Program-made: the position numbers and the translations under genes
Part shown: positions 34,917-43,109 of the stretch, piece by piece
Layout of the letters: each line of letters begins with the position of its first letter
Position numbering within the stretch: position 1 is the stretch's first letter
The notes under the pieces: model-generated
What the model saw: only the letters and a program-made list of their open reading frames with translations
Databases searched by the model: none
What the model was told of the DNA's origin: nothing
Assembly (NCBI GenBank): GCA_021799085.1
Contig: JAJZBD010000001.1
Coordinates: forward strand, 111,483 to 175,482
DNA: 64,000 nt
Reading direction: 5' to 3'
Source: Nanobdellota archaeon
Lineage (GTDB): Archaea > Nanobdellota > Nanobdellia > Parvarchaeales > Parvarchaeaceae

Positions 34917-36314
34917 TCACTCCATTGTATTGCCAACGAGCTTGTCTTTTATAGGCTTGAATTCATCTCCGTTGTCCTGCTGCAATGAGAAGTAGAACTG
35001 ATATATTATCATTACGATAAGAAGTATTCCTATGCCTTCAGTCAATGTGTTTAGAAAAGCCGCAAGGGCCGCAACTAAACCAGTAAGTGCCCCACCCAGT
35101 ATGGCCAGCGGAATTATGTACCTTTTGAATATGTCTACAAGTACTCTTTCATCTCTTCTAAATCCTGGCATAGATAAACCGGATTCCATAAGCTGTTTTA
35201 CCACAGACCTTGGATCCTGTCCGCCAAGGTACATCCATACATAGGAAAAAGCAGCAGCTCCTACCACAAGTATAACCGTGTAAATGATCATGGATTCTAT
35301 TTCCAATGCAGTTATCCCAGTAGTCACTGCACTTGTGTAAAGCTGCTGTATGGTTGGGGGTGAAAGGTAAGCAGCCAAACCGCCGGTTGCAACCTCCTGT
35401 GTACCAAATGCTGTAGATTCGGTAGTAAATGTCCCCAGTATGTTTATTCCGGCATGTGATAGGGTAAGGCCGAAAAACTGCACACCTGCCACCATTGAAA
35501 CTATCAACACAATGGGTATTATGCTTGTATAAAACAAAGAAACCGGCCACCTTATAGAATAACCCCTCAACCTTCCAAAAGAAAGAGGAAGCTCCACCTT
35601 TATTGACTGAAGCCAGATAGCAACTGCAAACAAAGCAACTGTGGATATAACCGTTATTATAGGAAACACTGCATTTAAGGGTATCCCTGCAATGAATGCC
35701 TCTATTATTGAGGGTATCGCACCTATAGGGGTTATAAACGGATTAAATGCTGTGTTTATTAGCTGCAATGATATGCCTGCAAGTATGAAAAGGCTTATAC
35801 CTGAGCCTATGCCCCACTTGCTCACAACCTCATCCATGAAAAGAAGTATAACGCCGGCTACAAAAAGCTGGAGAAACATCACTACTGGGAAGAACATCCC
35901 TGGACCAGCAGGAGTAAGTGCCCCGCTGAATACATAAACACCGTTTTCTATTGCTATGAAGGCAAATGCTGCAAGTTTCTGTATTCCCTGAAAAGTAACT
36001 CTGCCTTCCTTTGTTGCAGTATCTATGTTTATTATCTTTGTTCCTTGAAGCATCTGTATTATAATGCTGGCGCTCACTATTGGACCTATCCCCAGGGAAA
36101 GCAATGAACCAAAGTGTGAAGCTATAAGCACTTGAAGTATCTCGAAATTAAGACTGTATGACTTACTTATACCAAATAAAGGAACAAAGGACATTACTAT
36201 AAAGAGAACCACTATAACGAAGGTCCACTCCATCTTTGTCTTCAAATCTAGCTTTTTTTCTGGAACTGTTACAGCTGGTAAGTTTGAAATGAATTTCTTC
36301 AATTTCTCATTCAT
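34917..36314 (-). CDS. secY: Protein translocase channel SecY
   Basis: Central subunit of the Sec61/SecY channel. The 465-residue protein has about ten membrane segments, an early plug-type segment after FGISKSYSLNFEI, the GIGPIVSASIIIQMLQG stretch and IWLQSIKVELPLSFGRLRGYS, plus the cytoplasmic loop FRRDERVLVDIFKRY. It starts inside the end of L15 (8-nt overlap), as the last translation-linked gene of the ribosomal operon. It would export the large surface proteins of this genome. Confidence 0.96.
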   Translation of the reverse strand: MNEKLKKFISNLPAVTVPEKKLDLKTKMEWTFVIVVLFIVMSFVPLFGISKSYSLNFEILQVLIASHFGSLLSLGIGPIVSASIIIQMLQGTKIINIDTATKEGRVTFQGIQKLAAFAFIAIENGVYVFSGALTPAGPGMFFPVVMFLQLFVAGVILLFMDEVVSKWGIGSGISLFILAGISLQLINTAFNPFITPIGAIPSIIEAFIAGIPLNAVFPIITVISTVALFAVAIWLQSIKVELPLSFGRLRGYSIRWPVSLFYTSIIPIVLIVSMVAGVQFFGLTLSHAGINILGTFTTESTAFGTQEVATGGLAAYLSPPTIQQLYTSAVTTGITALEIESMIIYTVILVVGAAAFSYVWMYLGGQDPRSVVKQLMESGLSMPGFRRDERVLVDIFKRYIIPLAILGGALTGLVAALAAFLNTLTEGIGILLIVMIIYQFYFSLQQDNGDEFKPIKDKLVGNTME

Positions 36315-36708
36315 AGATCTCGCCGCCGTTGGCTAATATATCATCCTTAGCCTTTGCGGAGGCCTTTCCATACACAGCCAACTTAAATTTTTCATTCCTA
36401 AATTTACCGCATACTTTAGAATAGCCCAGATCCTTAAGGTTTATTTCATACCTGTCATTGTCCATCTTTACTTTTCCTTTATTTTTAAGCGATTCTATTA
36501 AGCTGCCTACATCTTTTAGGTTCAAAGGCACTTTTTTCACGCTTGAATAACTATAAGTATGAGTATTTGCACGAAAAGAAATCATTTTCTGCTGTCCTCT
36601 CTTCCCTCCTCCAGCCTTACCTACTCCTCCTCTGTTTCCAGCATGCCTAGTTCTCTTACCGGACCCTCTTCCGGCCGTGGAGCTTCCTCTCAAATGCTTT
36701 CTTTTCAT
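36307..36708 (-). CDS. rpl15: Ribosomal protein L15 (uL15)
   Basis: 133 residues, a little short for the archaeal family. The Gly/Arg-rich N-terminus (STAGRGSGKRTRHAGNRGGV, KAGGGKRGQQ) is typical and threads into 23S rRNA; the globular C-terminal part ends AKDDILANGGEIYE. It overlaps L30 by 4 nt and SecY by 8 nt. Confidence 0.93.
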   Translation of the reverse strand: MKRKHLRGSSTAGRGSGKRTRHAGNRGGVGKAGGGKRGQQKMISFRANTHTYSYSSVKKVPLNLKDVGSLIESLKNKGKVKMDNDRYEINLKDLGYSKVCGKFRNEKFKLAVYGKASAKAKDDILANGGEIYE

Positions 36709-37154
36709 ATCATCCTGTCTAAAAGTTCATTTATTTTATCTCCCCTATAACCAAATGCACCTTTTAGGGAGAAGGGGGCTTTTTTGCCCTTTCTTTCAAA
36801 GCCTTTTATGGGCGGATGCAGATTAAATAGATTTTTAACGCCTAAATCCGTTATCTTTTTCTCCCCTTTTAGGAAAGACTCTGAAAATGAGTTTATGTCC
36901 GGTTCCTTTGCTTCTATCTTCTTTTTGTTGCTTACTCTTCCCCTCTTCAATAATAATTTAGATAGTGTCTTTGAGTCTATTTCACCATAAGTTACGACGC
37001 TGTCTATTATGTTGAGTATTCCCTTATTTCTAGGAGAATTGTCAAGTATAACGCATGAGTAAAGCTTTTTTAGCCCAAAGACCCTTAATCCCTCCTTTAT
37101 GGCCTTGTTTTTCCCTATATCCGTTCTTATCTTTATGACTGCTAGTTTTTCCAT
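36705..37154 (-). CDS. rpl30: Ribosomal protein L30 (uL30)
   Basis: 149 residues, the long archaeal/eukaryotic form. LAVIKIRTDIGKNKAIKEGL and CVILDNSPRNKGILNIIDSV match the family core; the C-terminus ends FSLKGAFGYRGDKINELL. It starts 2 nt before the end point of the S5 stop side (S5 ends at 37156), so the genes abut. Confidence 0.93.
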   Translation of the reverse strand: MEKLAVIKIRTDIGKNKAIKEGLRVFGLKKLYSCVILDNSPRNKGILNIIDSVVTYGEIDSKTLSKLLLKRGRVSNKKKIEAKEPDINSFSESFLKGEKKITDLGVKNLFNLHPPIKGFERKGKKAPFSLKGAFGYRGDKINELLDRMI

Positions 37155-37155
37155 T

Positions 37156-37902
37156 TTATCCCTTTATTCCCAGGTTTTCCTTTTCTTTATTGAAAAATCT
37201 ATAATAATTAAGTGATTTTAATGCCTCGAAAGTTGCATATCCGATATTTATTCTTGTATTTGTCTGGCCGTTTACTTTAGACCACACGTCCTTTATTCCC
37301 GCAAGCCTCATTATGGTTTTTATGTCATCCATAACACAAAAGCTTATTCCCTTTGGAGCAGGCAAAAGCGTTACAACTACAGAGCCGCATTTTCCAGAAA
37401 CCTTGAACGGAATTGAATGGCTGCCATGGCATGCGCACTCCCAGCTGCCGCATCCCCTAAGTATGCTGATTATATTCAACTTAGCATTCTTAAGTGCCTT
37501 TTCCTTTGCAATTACTGATTCCAGGCCTCTGCCTTTCCCTATGCCTATATGGCCATTCCCATCGCCCACTACAGCCATTGCGGAAAAATGCTGCCTCTTC
37601 GCCTTTGCTGTTACTTTCTGTGTATTTCTTATTATCCTTCTCTTTCCCCCTCCAAGCTTACCCTTTGACTGACCAACATAAAGGAAATCTACTTGAAGAT
37701 TGGGTATAAGAAAATCAACTATCTGCGGCTCAAGAATCTTAAGGTGCTTTTCAAGTACTTCATCTATGTCCTTTATCTCGCCGCTCTTAACGGCTTTTCC
37801 AAGCTCTGTTTTGAATTCGTATGTGTTTCCAGCGTATTCTTGGCTTGTAGCTGCTTCTCTGCTCTCAACAACCGTTTCATTCACAGCTTCTTCATTTTCC
37901 AT
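37156..37902 (-). CDS. rps5: Ribosomal protein S5 (uS5)
   Basis: 248 residues with an acidic N-terminal extension (MENEEAVNETVVESREAAT). The S5 RNA-binding domain (FSAMAVVGDGNGHIGIGKGR) and the archaeal Cys-rich segment RGCGSWECACHGSHSIPFKV are present, followed by the C-terminal domain with TLLPAPKGISF. It acts in decoding accuracy on the small subunit. It overlaps L18 by 11 nt. Confidence 0.95.
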   Translation of the reverse strand: MENEEAVNETVVESREAATSQEYAGNTYEFKTELGKAVKSGEIKDIDEVLEKHLKILEPQIVDFLIPNLQVDFLYVGQSKGKLGGGKRRIIRNTQKVTAKAKRQHFSAMAVVGDGNGHIGIGKGRGLESVIAKEKALKNAKLNIISILRGCGSWECACHGSHSIPFKVSGKCGSVVVTLLPAPKGISFCVMDDIKTIMRLAGIKDVWSKVNGQTNTRINIGYATFEALKSLNYYRFFNKEKENLGIKG

Positions 37903-38401
37903 TCTTTATATTCTCCAGTGTTTTATTAAACTCTTCCTTTATATTTTTAATTTTATCTCCGACAGCGGAAAACTGGTTTCCGTTTCTATTACCGTAATAG
38001 CTTGAAATATGTTCTCCGTATAAACGTTTTTCATCGATTTTTATGTCATCTGAATGAACATCTACGCCAAAATCATGCAAGCCTTTCATTACATAATATA
38101 TGAAGCTATTTTCCTTTAAAGTCCTGTTCCCTTTATCTAGAATTGCTTCCTTTACATTTGATCTTTTACCCAGTAAATAACCTATTAAATATGAAGCTGA
38201 TGAATTTTTACCGCTGAAGTTCCAACCGAACTTCTTTAAATCGTTTCCTCTTACCATCGCTATTGTTTTGTCTCCCTCTTCGCCGTACTGTACAATGTGT
38301 GCTATGACAGCCTTATCTGTCTTTCTTACTACTACTCTTGGTATGCCAGATTTGAGCAACTCAAGCCTTTTTCTATAATTCGTCCTTTTCGTGTTTTTCA
38401 T
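37892..38401 (-). CDS. rpl18: Ribosomal protein L18 (uL18)
   Basis: 169 residues. The N-terminus TNYRKRLELLKSGIPRVVVR and the core SASYLIGYLLGKRS match archaeal L18, which binds 5S rRNA with L5. The C-terminus is Asn/Lys-rich. It begins 1 nt after the L19e stop and overlaps S5. Confidence 0.93.
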   Translation of the reverse strand: MKNTKRTNYRKRLELLKSGIPRVVVRKTDKAVIAHIVQYGEEGDKTIAMVRGNDLKKFGWNFSGKNSSASYLIGYLLGKRSNVKEAILDKGNRTLKENSFIYYVMKGLHDFGVDVHSDDIKIDEKRLYGEHISSYYGNRNGNQFSAVGDKIKNIKEEFNKTLENIKNGK

Positions 38402-38402
38402 G

Positions 38403-38846
38403 TTAAGCCTTCTTCATCCCCTCAATGTAATTCCTCATGTGGTTAACACTGTGGAATGAATTTCCTTTTATCTTTCTGTAAAGCTGCCTGAATTCTTTCT
38501 GGTCTATCTTCCCCTGCTTCCTTTGCTTGAAAAGCTCGTTTCTAAGCGCCCTAACCTTGTCTATCCATTCGAAGGCCATCCTTGCAGACTTTTCTCCCTT
38601 CCTGCTACCTATTCCCTTTCTGTGTCCTCTTCTCTTCTTTTCATGAAGAACCCTTGCCCTTGCTCTGGATTGACCTTTAAGCTCCTTTTTCTTTATTACT
38701 CCTTTTGATATAAGGCTTTCTATGTCTGCCCTAGTTATTGCTTCCTTTATGTCCTTAAACTTTGATGGATCTAGCCAAACTCTGCTTTCTCCAACGTCTA
38801 AAACATCACTGGCTATTCTTCTTTGCGTCTTCAGTTTCCCCTGCAT
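38403..38846 (-). CDS. rpl19e: Ribosomal protein L19e (eL19)
   Basis: 147 residues, archaeal/eukaryotic-specific protein. KLKTQRRIASDVLDVGESRVW is the usual N-terminus, followed by the basic GHRKGIGSRKGEKSARM segment and a long helix. The ATG at 38846 lies 41 nt inside the end of L32e in another frame; the next upstream part of this protein matches the family from residue 4, so this start is right. Confidence 0.93.
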   Translation of the reverse strand: MQGKLKTQRRIASDVLDVGESRVWLDPSKFKDIKEAITRADIESLISKGVIKKKELKGQSRARARVLHEKKRRGHRKGIGSRKGEKSARMAFEWIDKVRALRNELFKQRKQGKIDQKEFRQLYRKIKGNSFHSVNHMRNYIEGMKKA

Positions 38847-39156
38847 AATTTATCACCATTATCTTCTTTTCCTTGCATTTCTCATATATTAATTTTCTCT
38901 TTAATGCCCCAACTGCTTTTCCGATTACAGCGATGTTTGCATCATTTAGTTTTTCAACGTCTTTTAGGTTGAATACCCTTACAGGTATTTTGCCGGCTAT
39001 CTTCCCTCTCTTTGAAGCGGGGGACATGAAACCTTTTGAAGGCATTTTCTTATGTCCTTTCTTGCCTACCTTTGTCTTGTTTTTCTTGCCAGTCGGCTTT
39101 CTCCAAGAGCTTCCAACTCTTTTAAGCTTTTTAGCATCGTGTTTTGTGAATTCCAT
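38806..39156 (-). CDS. rpl32e: Ribosomal protein L32e (eL32)
   Basis: 116 residues from the ATG at 39156, 2 nt after the L6 stop; a TTG at 39162 would overlap L6. It lacks the N-terminal extension of many archaeal forms. VGSSWRKPTGKKNKTKVG and FMSPASKRGKIAG are the family core. The C-terminal part contains IAVIGKAVGALKRKLI. Confidence 0.92.
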   Translation of the reverse strand: MEFTKHDAKKLKRVGSSWRKPTGKKNKTKVGKKGHKKMPSKGFMSPASKRGKIAGKIPVRVFNLKDVEKLNDANIAVIGKAVGALKRKLIYEKCKEKKIMVINYAGETEDAKKNSQ

Positions 39157-39158
39157 AA

Positions 39159-39680
39159 TCAAGGTTTTTTAGTTATAAATATCCCGTCCTTAAAGACCCT
39201 CCTATCTTTGTTTTTGATCTGTATTTTAGACTCTATTGTACCGGCTAACTGTCCTACTTTGTATTTGTCTATTCCAGATATGACTATTTTATTGCCTTTT
39301 ACTTCTGCCTTTAATCCCTCTGGTATCTCTATTTCTCTGGGCTTTCTTTCTCCTACAAAATTCTCTACTAATATTTTGTTTCCATTGAGCTTTAAAGAAG
39401 CTGGGAAATGCATGTAAACAAGCTCCAGTTCTGCTGTGTATTTTTCGCTTACGCCTTTTATCATATTTCTAACATTTGCTGCCAATGTACCTGCAATTGA
39501 CTTCTGAAACTTATTGTCCTTTTCCGCTTCAATGAAAAGGACATTATCCTTCTTTTCGACTTTCAGAAAAGGGTGTACTATTTCAGTGTGCAGTTCCCCT
39601 TCCTTTCCTTTAACAATTATGTTGTTCCCATTAAGCTCCACATTTGAGCCTGAAAGATCAACTTTAAATTTAGTAGACAT
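39159..39680 (-). CDS. rpl6: Ribosomal protein L6 (uL6)
   Basis: 173 residues made of two similar beta-rich domains. The C-terminal domain carries VENFVGERKPREIEIPEGLKA, the archaeal L6 signature, and ends with GIFITKKP. It overlaps S8 by 11 nt. Confidence 0.94.
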   Translation of the reverse strand: MSTKFKVDLSGSNVELNGNNIIVKGKEGELHTEIVHPFLKVEKKDNVLFIEAEKDNKFQKSIAGTLAANVRNMIKGVSEKYTAELELVYMHFPASLKLNGNKILVENFVGERKPREIEIPEGLKAEVKGNKIVISGIDKYKVGQLAGTIESKIQIKNKDRRVFKDGIFITKKP

Positions 39681-40056
39681 AAGCTAAAAGACTACCTCCT
39701 ATCATTAGTTGTTTTGCCTCTTCATTTGTAATCACTCCTTTATTTGTAGACAAAAGTATTAAACCGAAACCCAAGGCAGGCAAATATCTCTTTTCATATT
39801 TTACAATATCTCCCGCTTTTATTGGTATTCTAGGCCTGATGGCTTTGCACTCATTTAAATGCTCGTTTATATCTATTTTTACAAATCCGCCCCTCACATC
39901 GTTTATTATCTCATAATTGTCAATGTATCCCGCCTTTTTTATAAGCTCCAAAAGGTTGATTAAAAGCTTGCTGTTTGGGCTTACCACACAAGATTTCTTA
40001 CCAACTTTTCTTGCAACGTTTATAGTATTGAATATAGTCGAAAGTGAATCTACCAT
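39670..40056 (-). CDS. rps8: Ribosomal protein S8 (uS8)
   Basis: 128 residues from ATG 40056 (MVDSLSTIFNTINVARKVGK); a longer frame to 40116 runs through the S14 end and is not needed. The core LINLLELIKKAGYIDNYEII and the C-terminal LGFGLILLSTNKGVITNEEA match S8. It binds 16S rRNA early in assembly. Confidence 0.94.
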   Translation of the reverse strand: MVDSLSTIFNTINVARKVGKKSCVVSPNSKLLINLLELIKKAGYIDNYEIINDVRGGFVKIDINEHLNECKAIRPRIPIKAGDIVKYEKRYLPALGFGLILLSTNKGVITNEEAKQLMIGGSLLAYVY

Positions 40057-40058
40057 AA

Positions 40059-40295
40059 TTATGCCTCCTTTCCGTATTTTTTGAATCCGAGATCCGGAGC
40101 GACCTCTCTGAAGCACTGTCTGCAGTAATTAAGACCATGTATCTTTATGTGGCCCTCTGCCCTGTTGCATCTTATGCATAGATGTGCACGTCTGTCATGC
40201 GGTTGCATCTTATGCTTGTTGAATTTGATAAATCTAGCTCTCTTTGCAGGATTGGTTGAATGCACCTTCAATATTTTTTCGAATTGGGTTTCCAT
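40059..40295 (-). CDS. rps14: Ribosomal protein S14 (uS14), zinc type
   Basis: 78 residues, longer than the usual archaeal 50-57 because of an N-terminal extension of about 20. The zinc motif C-x2-C...C-x2-C (CIRCNRAEG, then [10 protein letters not shown]) and the end [10 protein letters not shown] are typical. A later ATG at residue 30 would give a shorter protein, but [20 protein letters not shown] is also ribosome-like, so I keep the long form. Confidence 0.9.
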   Translation of the reverse strand: METQFEKILKVHSTNPAKRARFIKFNKHKMQPHDRRAHLCIRCNRAEGHIKIHGLNYCRQCFREVAPDLGFKKYGKEA

Positions 40296-40301
40296 GATTC
40301 T

Positions 40302-40808
40302 TTAAATAACCTTCACATTGTATTTATTCTTTATGAATTCCATTGCCTCTTCTTTTTTGATTAGATGCGACTTGCCTATGTTTGATTTGTTCCTTTTTTT
40401 AGTTATACCGAATCCTCTTCTTGACAAAGTTACATTGACTGAAAGACCAACTATCCCGATTGTATAATCGTACTTGGCTCCAGGTATATGTATGTATTCT
40501 TTTATTCCAAAAGATAAATTGCCTTTTTCATCAAAATTGGATTCCTTTACTGAATTTTCCATCGCAGTAAACATTCTTTTCAATACTTCTTCTGCGGCTT
40601 GTTTCCTTAAAGTTGTCTTTACTCCTATTTCGAGGCCAGGCCTTAACCCCCATTCAGGTATCCTTTTTTTGGTCTCCGTCTTAACTACCTTTGAACCTGA
40701 AATCTGCTCAAGCAGGCTCTTTATCTTTTCCAGCCTTTCTCCGGGCTCACCTACACCTATGTTCAACGTGACCTTCTCAACAAAAATCTCCCTCATTTTA
40801 TTTTCCAT
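40302..40808 (-). CDS. rpl5: Ribosomal protein L5 (uL5)
   Basis: 168 residues from ATG 40808, 1 nt after the S4e stop; a longer frame to 40886 only reads through S4e. The core KVTLNIGVGEPGERLEKIKSL and IPEWGLRPGLEIGVKTTLRK match L5. It binds 5S rRNA and contacts the P-site tRNA. Confidence 0.94.
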   Translation of the reverse strand: MENKMREIFVEKVTLNIGVGEPGERLEKIKSLLEQISGSKVVKTETKKRIPEWGLRPGLEIGVKTTLRKQAAEEVLKRMFTAMENSVKESNFDEKGNLSFGIKEYIHIPGAKYDYTIGIVGLSVNVTLSRRGFGITKKRNKSNIGKSHLIKKEEAMEFIKNKYNVKVI

Positions 40809-40809
40809 A

Positions 40810-41472
40810 TTACAATGCCATGCAGGATTTAATCGATGAAACAAATTCACCGTCTTTTCCTGAAACCAAAACCGAATAACCGTCAATTTCCTTTATCTTT
40901 CCTTTCCTTCCGGCGTTTTTACCGTTAAAAACTATTACATCTCTGCCTTGCTCAAAAGGTATTTTGTCCTTTATTTTACCAGTGGAGAAATCCAGTATTA
41001 CAGAATCATTTATCTGCACGTCCGTCTTTTCAGACACGATGTTCCTTGCATCGCTCGTAAAAAGTATGTCCTTTGAGCCCTTTCCTTTGTGCTTTGACAT
41101 TACCTTTACCTTTTTACTGTCTACATTTCCATCTTGTTTCACTGATATTATCTTTCCCCTTTCGTTCAGCCATACCAAGAAATAATCATCTTTCACGTTT
41201 ACAACGTCTGAGAAACCTACAACGTACTTTTCTTCCTTTATCTTTTTGCCGTCAACAGAAACAAAACCGGCTTTTATAAGGTACCTAGCTTCTCTTGCAT
41301 TTCCCGCTATTTTAACTACATCTCTCAAAAAGCCAAGCAATGAAACACCATCTTTGTTACTGTGTTTTCCAGGCAACGGCTTGACATAATACTTATATTT
41401 CTTCCTAGGTATAACTAAAGAATTAGTAACTGCACTTCTCTTAAAATGTTTCGATTCACCGTGTCTTGCCAT
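40810..41472 (-). CDS. rps4e: Ribosomal protein S4e (eS4)
   Basis: 220 residues. The N-terminus HFKRSAVTNSLVIPRKKYKY, an S4-like RNA-binding part (REARYLIKAGFVSVDGKKI) and a C-terminal KOW stretch (FNGKNAGRKGKIKEI) appear in the expected order. It is archaeal/eukaryotic-specific and sits between L24 and L5, its standard archaeal position. It overlaps L24 by 17 nt. Confidence 0.93.
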   Translation of the reverse strand: MARHGESKHFKRSAVTNSLVIPRKKYKYYVKPLPGKHSNKDGVSLLGFLRDVVKIAGNAREARYLIKAGFVSVDGKKIKEEKYVVGFSDVVNVKDDYFLVWLNERGKIISVKQDGNVDSKKVKVMSKHKGKGSKDILFTSDARNIVSEKTDVQINDSVILDFSTGKIKDKIPFEQGRDVIVFNGKNAGRKGKIKEIDGYSVLVSGKDGEFVSSIKSCMAL

Positions 41473-41848
41473 AAGATTCTATCTTTTCTAACCTCCTTGC
41501 ATCGGACAGATTAAGATCTGTTATTATTAAAGCCGATGGCCTGATCTTAAAAGGAACTTTGTTTCCTTTTTTCGTTACGTTCTTAGCTGAATCAACACTT
41601 ACTTTTAACTGTTTCGTGTAAACTTTGTCTATCTTTCCTTCCTTTCCCTTAAACTTTCCTCTTGCAATAAGCACAGTGTCTCCTTTTTTCAACAGTACAT
41701 TCCTTGTCTTGTATTTTGCCCTTAGTTCCTTTGATAAGTGGGCGGAAAGCATCTTTCTTTTTATGTGTAAAGGAGCATTTGTCCTGTATTTCCTCTGCTT
41801 CTTTGGAGAGGTACTCGAAACCCAATGCCTGCTAAAGTTATTTTTCAT
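41456..41848 (-). CDS. rpl24: Ribosomal protein L24 (uL24)
   Basis: 130 residues. HWVSSTSPKKQRKYRTNAPL is the archaeal N-terminus and LKKGDTVLIARGKFKGKEGK is the KOW motif. It is an early assembly protein of the large subunit near the exit tunnel. It overlaps L14 by 4 nt. Confidence 0.94.
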   Translation of the reverse strand: MKNNFSRHWVSSTSPKKQRKYRTNAPLHIKRKMLSAHLSKELRAKYKTRNVLLKKGDTVLIARGKFKGKEGKIDKVYTKQLKVSVDSAKNVTKKGNKVPFKIRPSALIITDLNLSDARRLEKIESYGKTR

Positions 41849-42276
41849 ACAATCTTTGATGCTATTTTAGTTATGTTTGGGAAACGTATGGAGATTTCCC
41901 TTGCTATTGGCCCCCTTATAATCGTACCCTGCGGTTCGTATTTGTCTATGTCCTTGACTATTGCACATGCATTATCTTCAAATGAAACTCTTGTACCATC
42001 ATGTCTTCTGTATTCTTTTCTTTGTCTTACGACTACTGCTGGGAACTTCTTATGTACCGTATCTGGTGAACCTTTCTTTACAACGACAAATATTGTATCT
42101 CCTACTCCGCATTTCGGCTGTCTATCCTTTACACCATGATAATTTCGTATGTTTACCACTTTTACTATCTTTGCTCCAGAATTGTCAGCTACCATTATCC
42201 AGCTTCCTACATTTATTGATTTAGATATCTTAGCTCTTATGGCCTTTAAACCAGCTCCCTTCCTTCCTGTTCCCAT
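41845..42276 (-). CDS. rpl14: Ribosomal protein L14 (uL14)
   Basis: 143 residues. The central VADNSGAKIVKVVNI and GVGDTIFVVVKKGSPD segments and the end GPIAREISIRFPNITKIAS are highly typical. It lies at the subunit interface. The stop overlaps the L24 start; the start is 1 nt after the S17 stop. Confidence 0.95.
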   Translation of the reverse strand: MGTGRKGAGLKAIRAKISKSINVGSWIMVADNSGAKIVKVVNIRNYHGVKDRQPKCGVGDTIFVVVKKGSPDTVHKKFPAVVVRQRKEYRRHDGTRVSFEDNACAIVKDIDKYEPQGTIIRGPIAREISIRFPNITKIASKIV

Positions 42277-42277
42277 A

Positions 42278-42592
42278 TTACTGCAATTTCCTCACAACTA
42301 CAAATCTTTTCCACCTGCTTATTGGTCTTGTTTCATATATCACTACTTTATCATTTAATTTTGCTGATATGCATTCTGGGTTATGGGCAAGCACCCTGCT
42401 CCTTATCTTTACATATCTGTCGTATTTTCCGAGCCTTCTGAAAACTGTCCAGCTTACTGCAACGGTTTTATCGGCTTTTGCTGAAGTAACTACTCCTTCA
42501 AACCTTCTGCCGTGAACTTTTAATTGCCCGTGATAAGGACAGTGTATGTCATTGCAGCTATTCTCTGGTTTTTTCAAATCTTCATAAAGCAT
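42278..42592 (-). CDS. rps17: Ribosomal protein S17 (uS17)
   Basis: 104 residues. CPYHGQLKVHGRRFEGVVTS and KYDRYVKIRSRVLAHNPECI are diagnostic of the archaeal form, including the Cys residues before the OB fold (CNDIHCPYHG). It overlaps the RNase P gene by 11 nt. Confidence 0.94.
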   Translation of the reverse strand: MLYEDLKKPENSCNDIHCPYHGQLKVHGRRFEGVVTSAKADKTVAVSWTVFRRLGKYDRYVKIRSRVLAHNPECISAKLNDKVVIYETRPISRWKRFVVVRKLQ

Positions 42593-42791
42593 ATTCCCAT
42601 GGCCTCATACTGATATCATTTCCACTCACTTTTATTTCTTTTTTATTCATATGTACTATAAATCTGTTTCCATCCTTTATAACTCTTTTTATGCCACTTT
42701 CTGTTTCAAGCAGCAAAGTGCTTTTCGTTTCGTCTATCACTTTTCCTTCCAAATCCTTTCCTATTACTTTCAATTTAAACCCTATCAGCAT
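42582..42791 (-). CDS. rnp1: RNase P protein Rpp29 (Pop4)
   Basis: A 69-residue protein, at the short end for this family. It has the Sm-like fold pattern LIGFKLKVIGKDLEGKVIDETKSTLLLET with V-I-D-E-T and T-L-L-L-E-T as key residues, then IKRVIKDGNRFIV. Rpp29 is part of the enzyme that trims tRNA 5' ends. In archaea it sits before S17, as here. Normally L29 precedes it; here L23 does. Confidence 0.88.
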   Translation of the reverse strand: MLIGFKLKVIGKDLEGKVIDETKSTLLLETESGIKRVIKDGNRFIVHMNKKEIKVSGNDISMRPWEYAL

Positions 42792-42807
42792 TAGCTATCT
42801 TAGAATA

Positions 42808-42819
42808 TTTAAATTTAAA
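42808..42819 (-). promoter_or_regulatory. Possible leaderless TATA promoter before rpp29
   Basis: The 52-nt gap between L23 and rpp29 contains TTTAAATTTAAA on the minus strand, about 20-28 nt before the ATG at 42791. That spacing suits a leaderless archaeal transcript. It could restart the operon after the missing L2-L29 block. Sequence-based only. Confidence 0.35.
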
Positions 42820-42843
42820 AATGTTTTCAGACAGCGAAACAAA

Positions 42844-43107
42844 TCAGATTAAACCGAGCTGCGTGGCAATATCCATTGCTTGGAATTCAGGCTTTAGCTT
42901 TACTATTGCTACCTTTCTGGAATCCATTCTGTTTATTATGTTTATACTCTCTACTTTTGCTTTAAGCAAGGATTCCACCTCTTTCTTTATTAATATCTTG
43001 TTTGAATCCTTTGACACTATAAAAGAAAGCTTGTTCTCCATCTGCATCAATCTTGTTGATTTTTCACCGCTCAAAACGCTTATTATATATTTTAGATTTT
43101 CTTCCAT
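42844..43107 (-). CDS. rpl23: Ribosomal protein L23 (uL23)
   Basis: 87 residues. ENKLSFIVSKDSNKILIKKE and the end MDIATQLGLI match archaeal L23, which sits at the tunnel exit and docks SRP and the Sec channel. It follows L4 after 2 nt. In most archaea L2 would follow; here the next gene is rpp29. Confidence 0.92.
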   Translation of the reverse strand: MEENLKYIISVLSGEKSTRLMQMENKLSFIVSKDSNKILIKKEVESLLKAKVESINIINRMDSRKVAIVKLKPEFQAMDIATQLGLI

Positions 43108-43109
43108 GT

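Noticed and set aside
40057..40116. Longer S8 start at 40116
   Set aside because: The extra residues are the S14 end read in another frame; the family N-terminus starts at the ATG at 40056.
42792..42843. A hidden L29 or other ribosomal gene between L23 and Rpp29
   Set aside because: Only 52 nt, AT-rich and without a usable frame; too small for any of the missing proteins.
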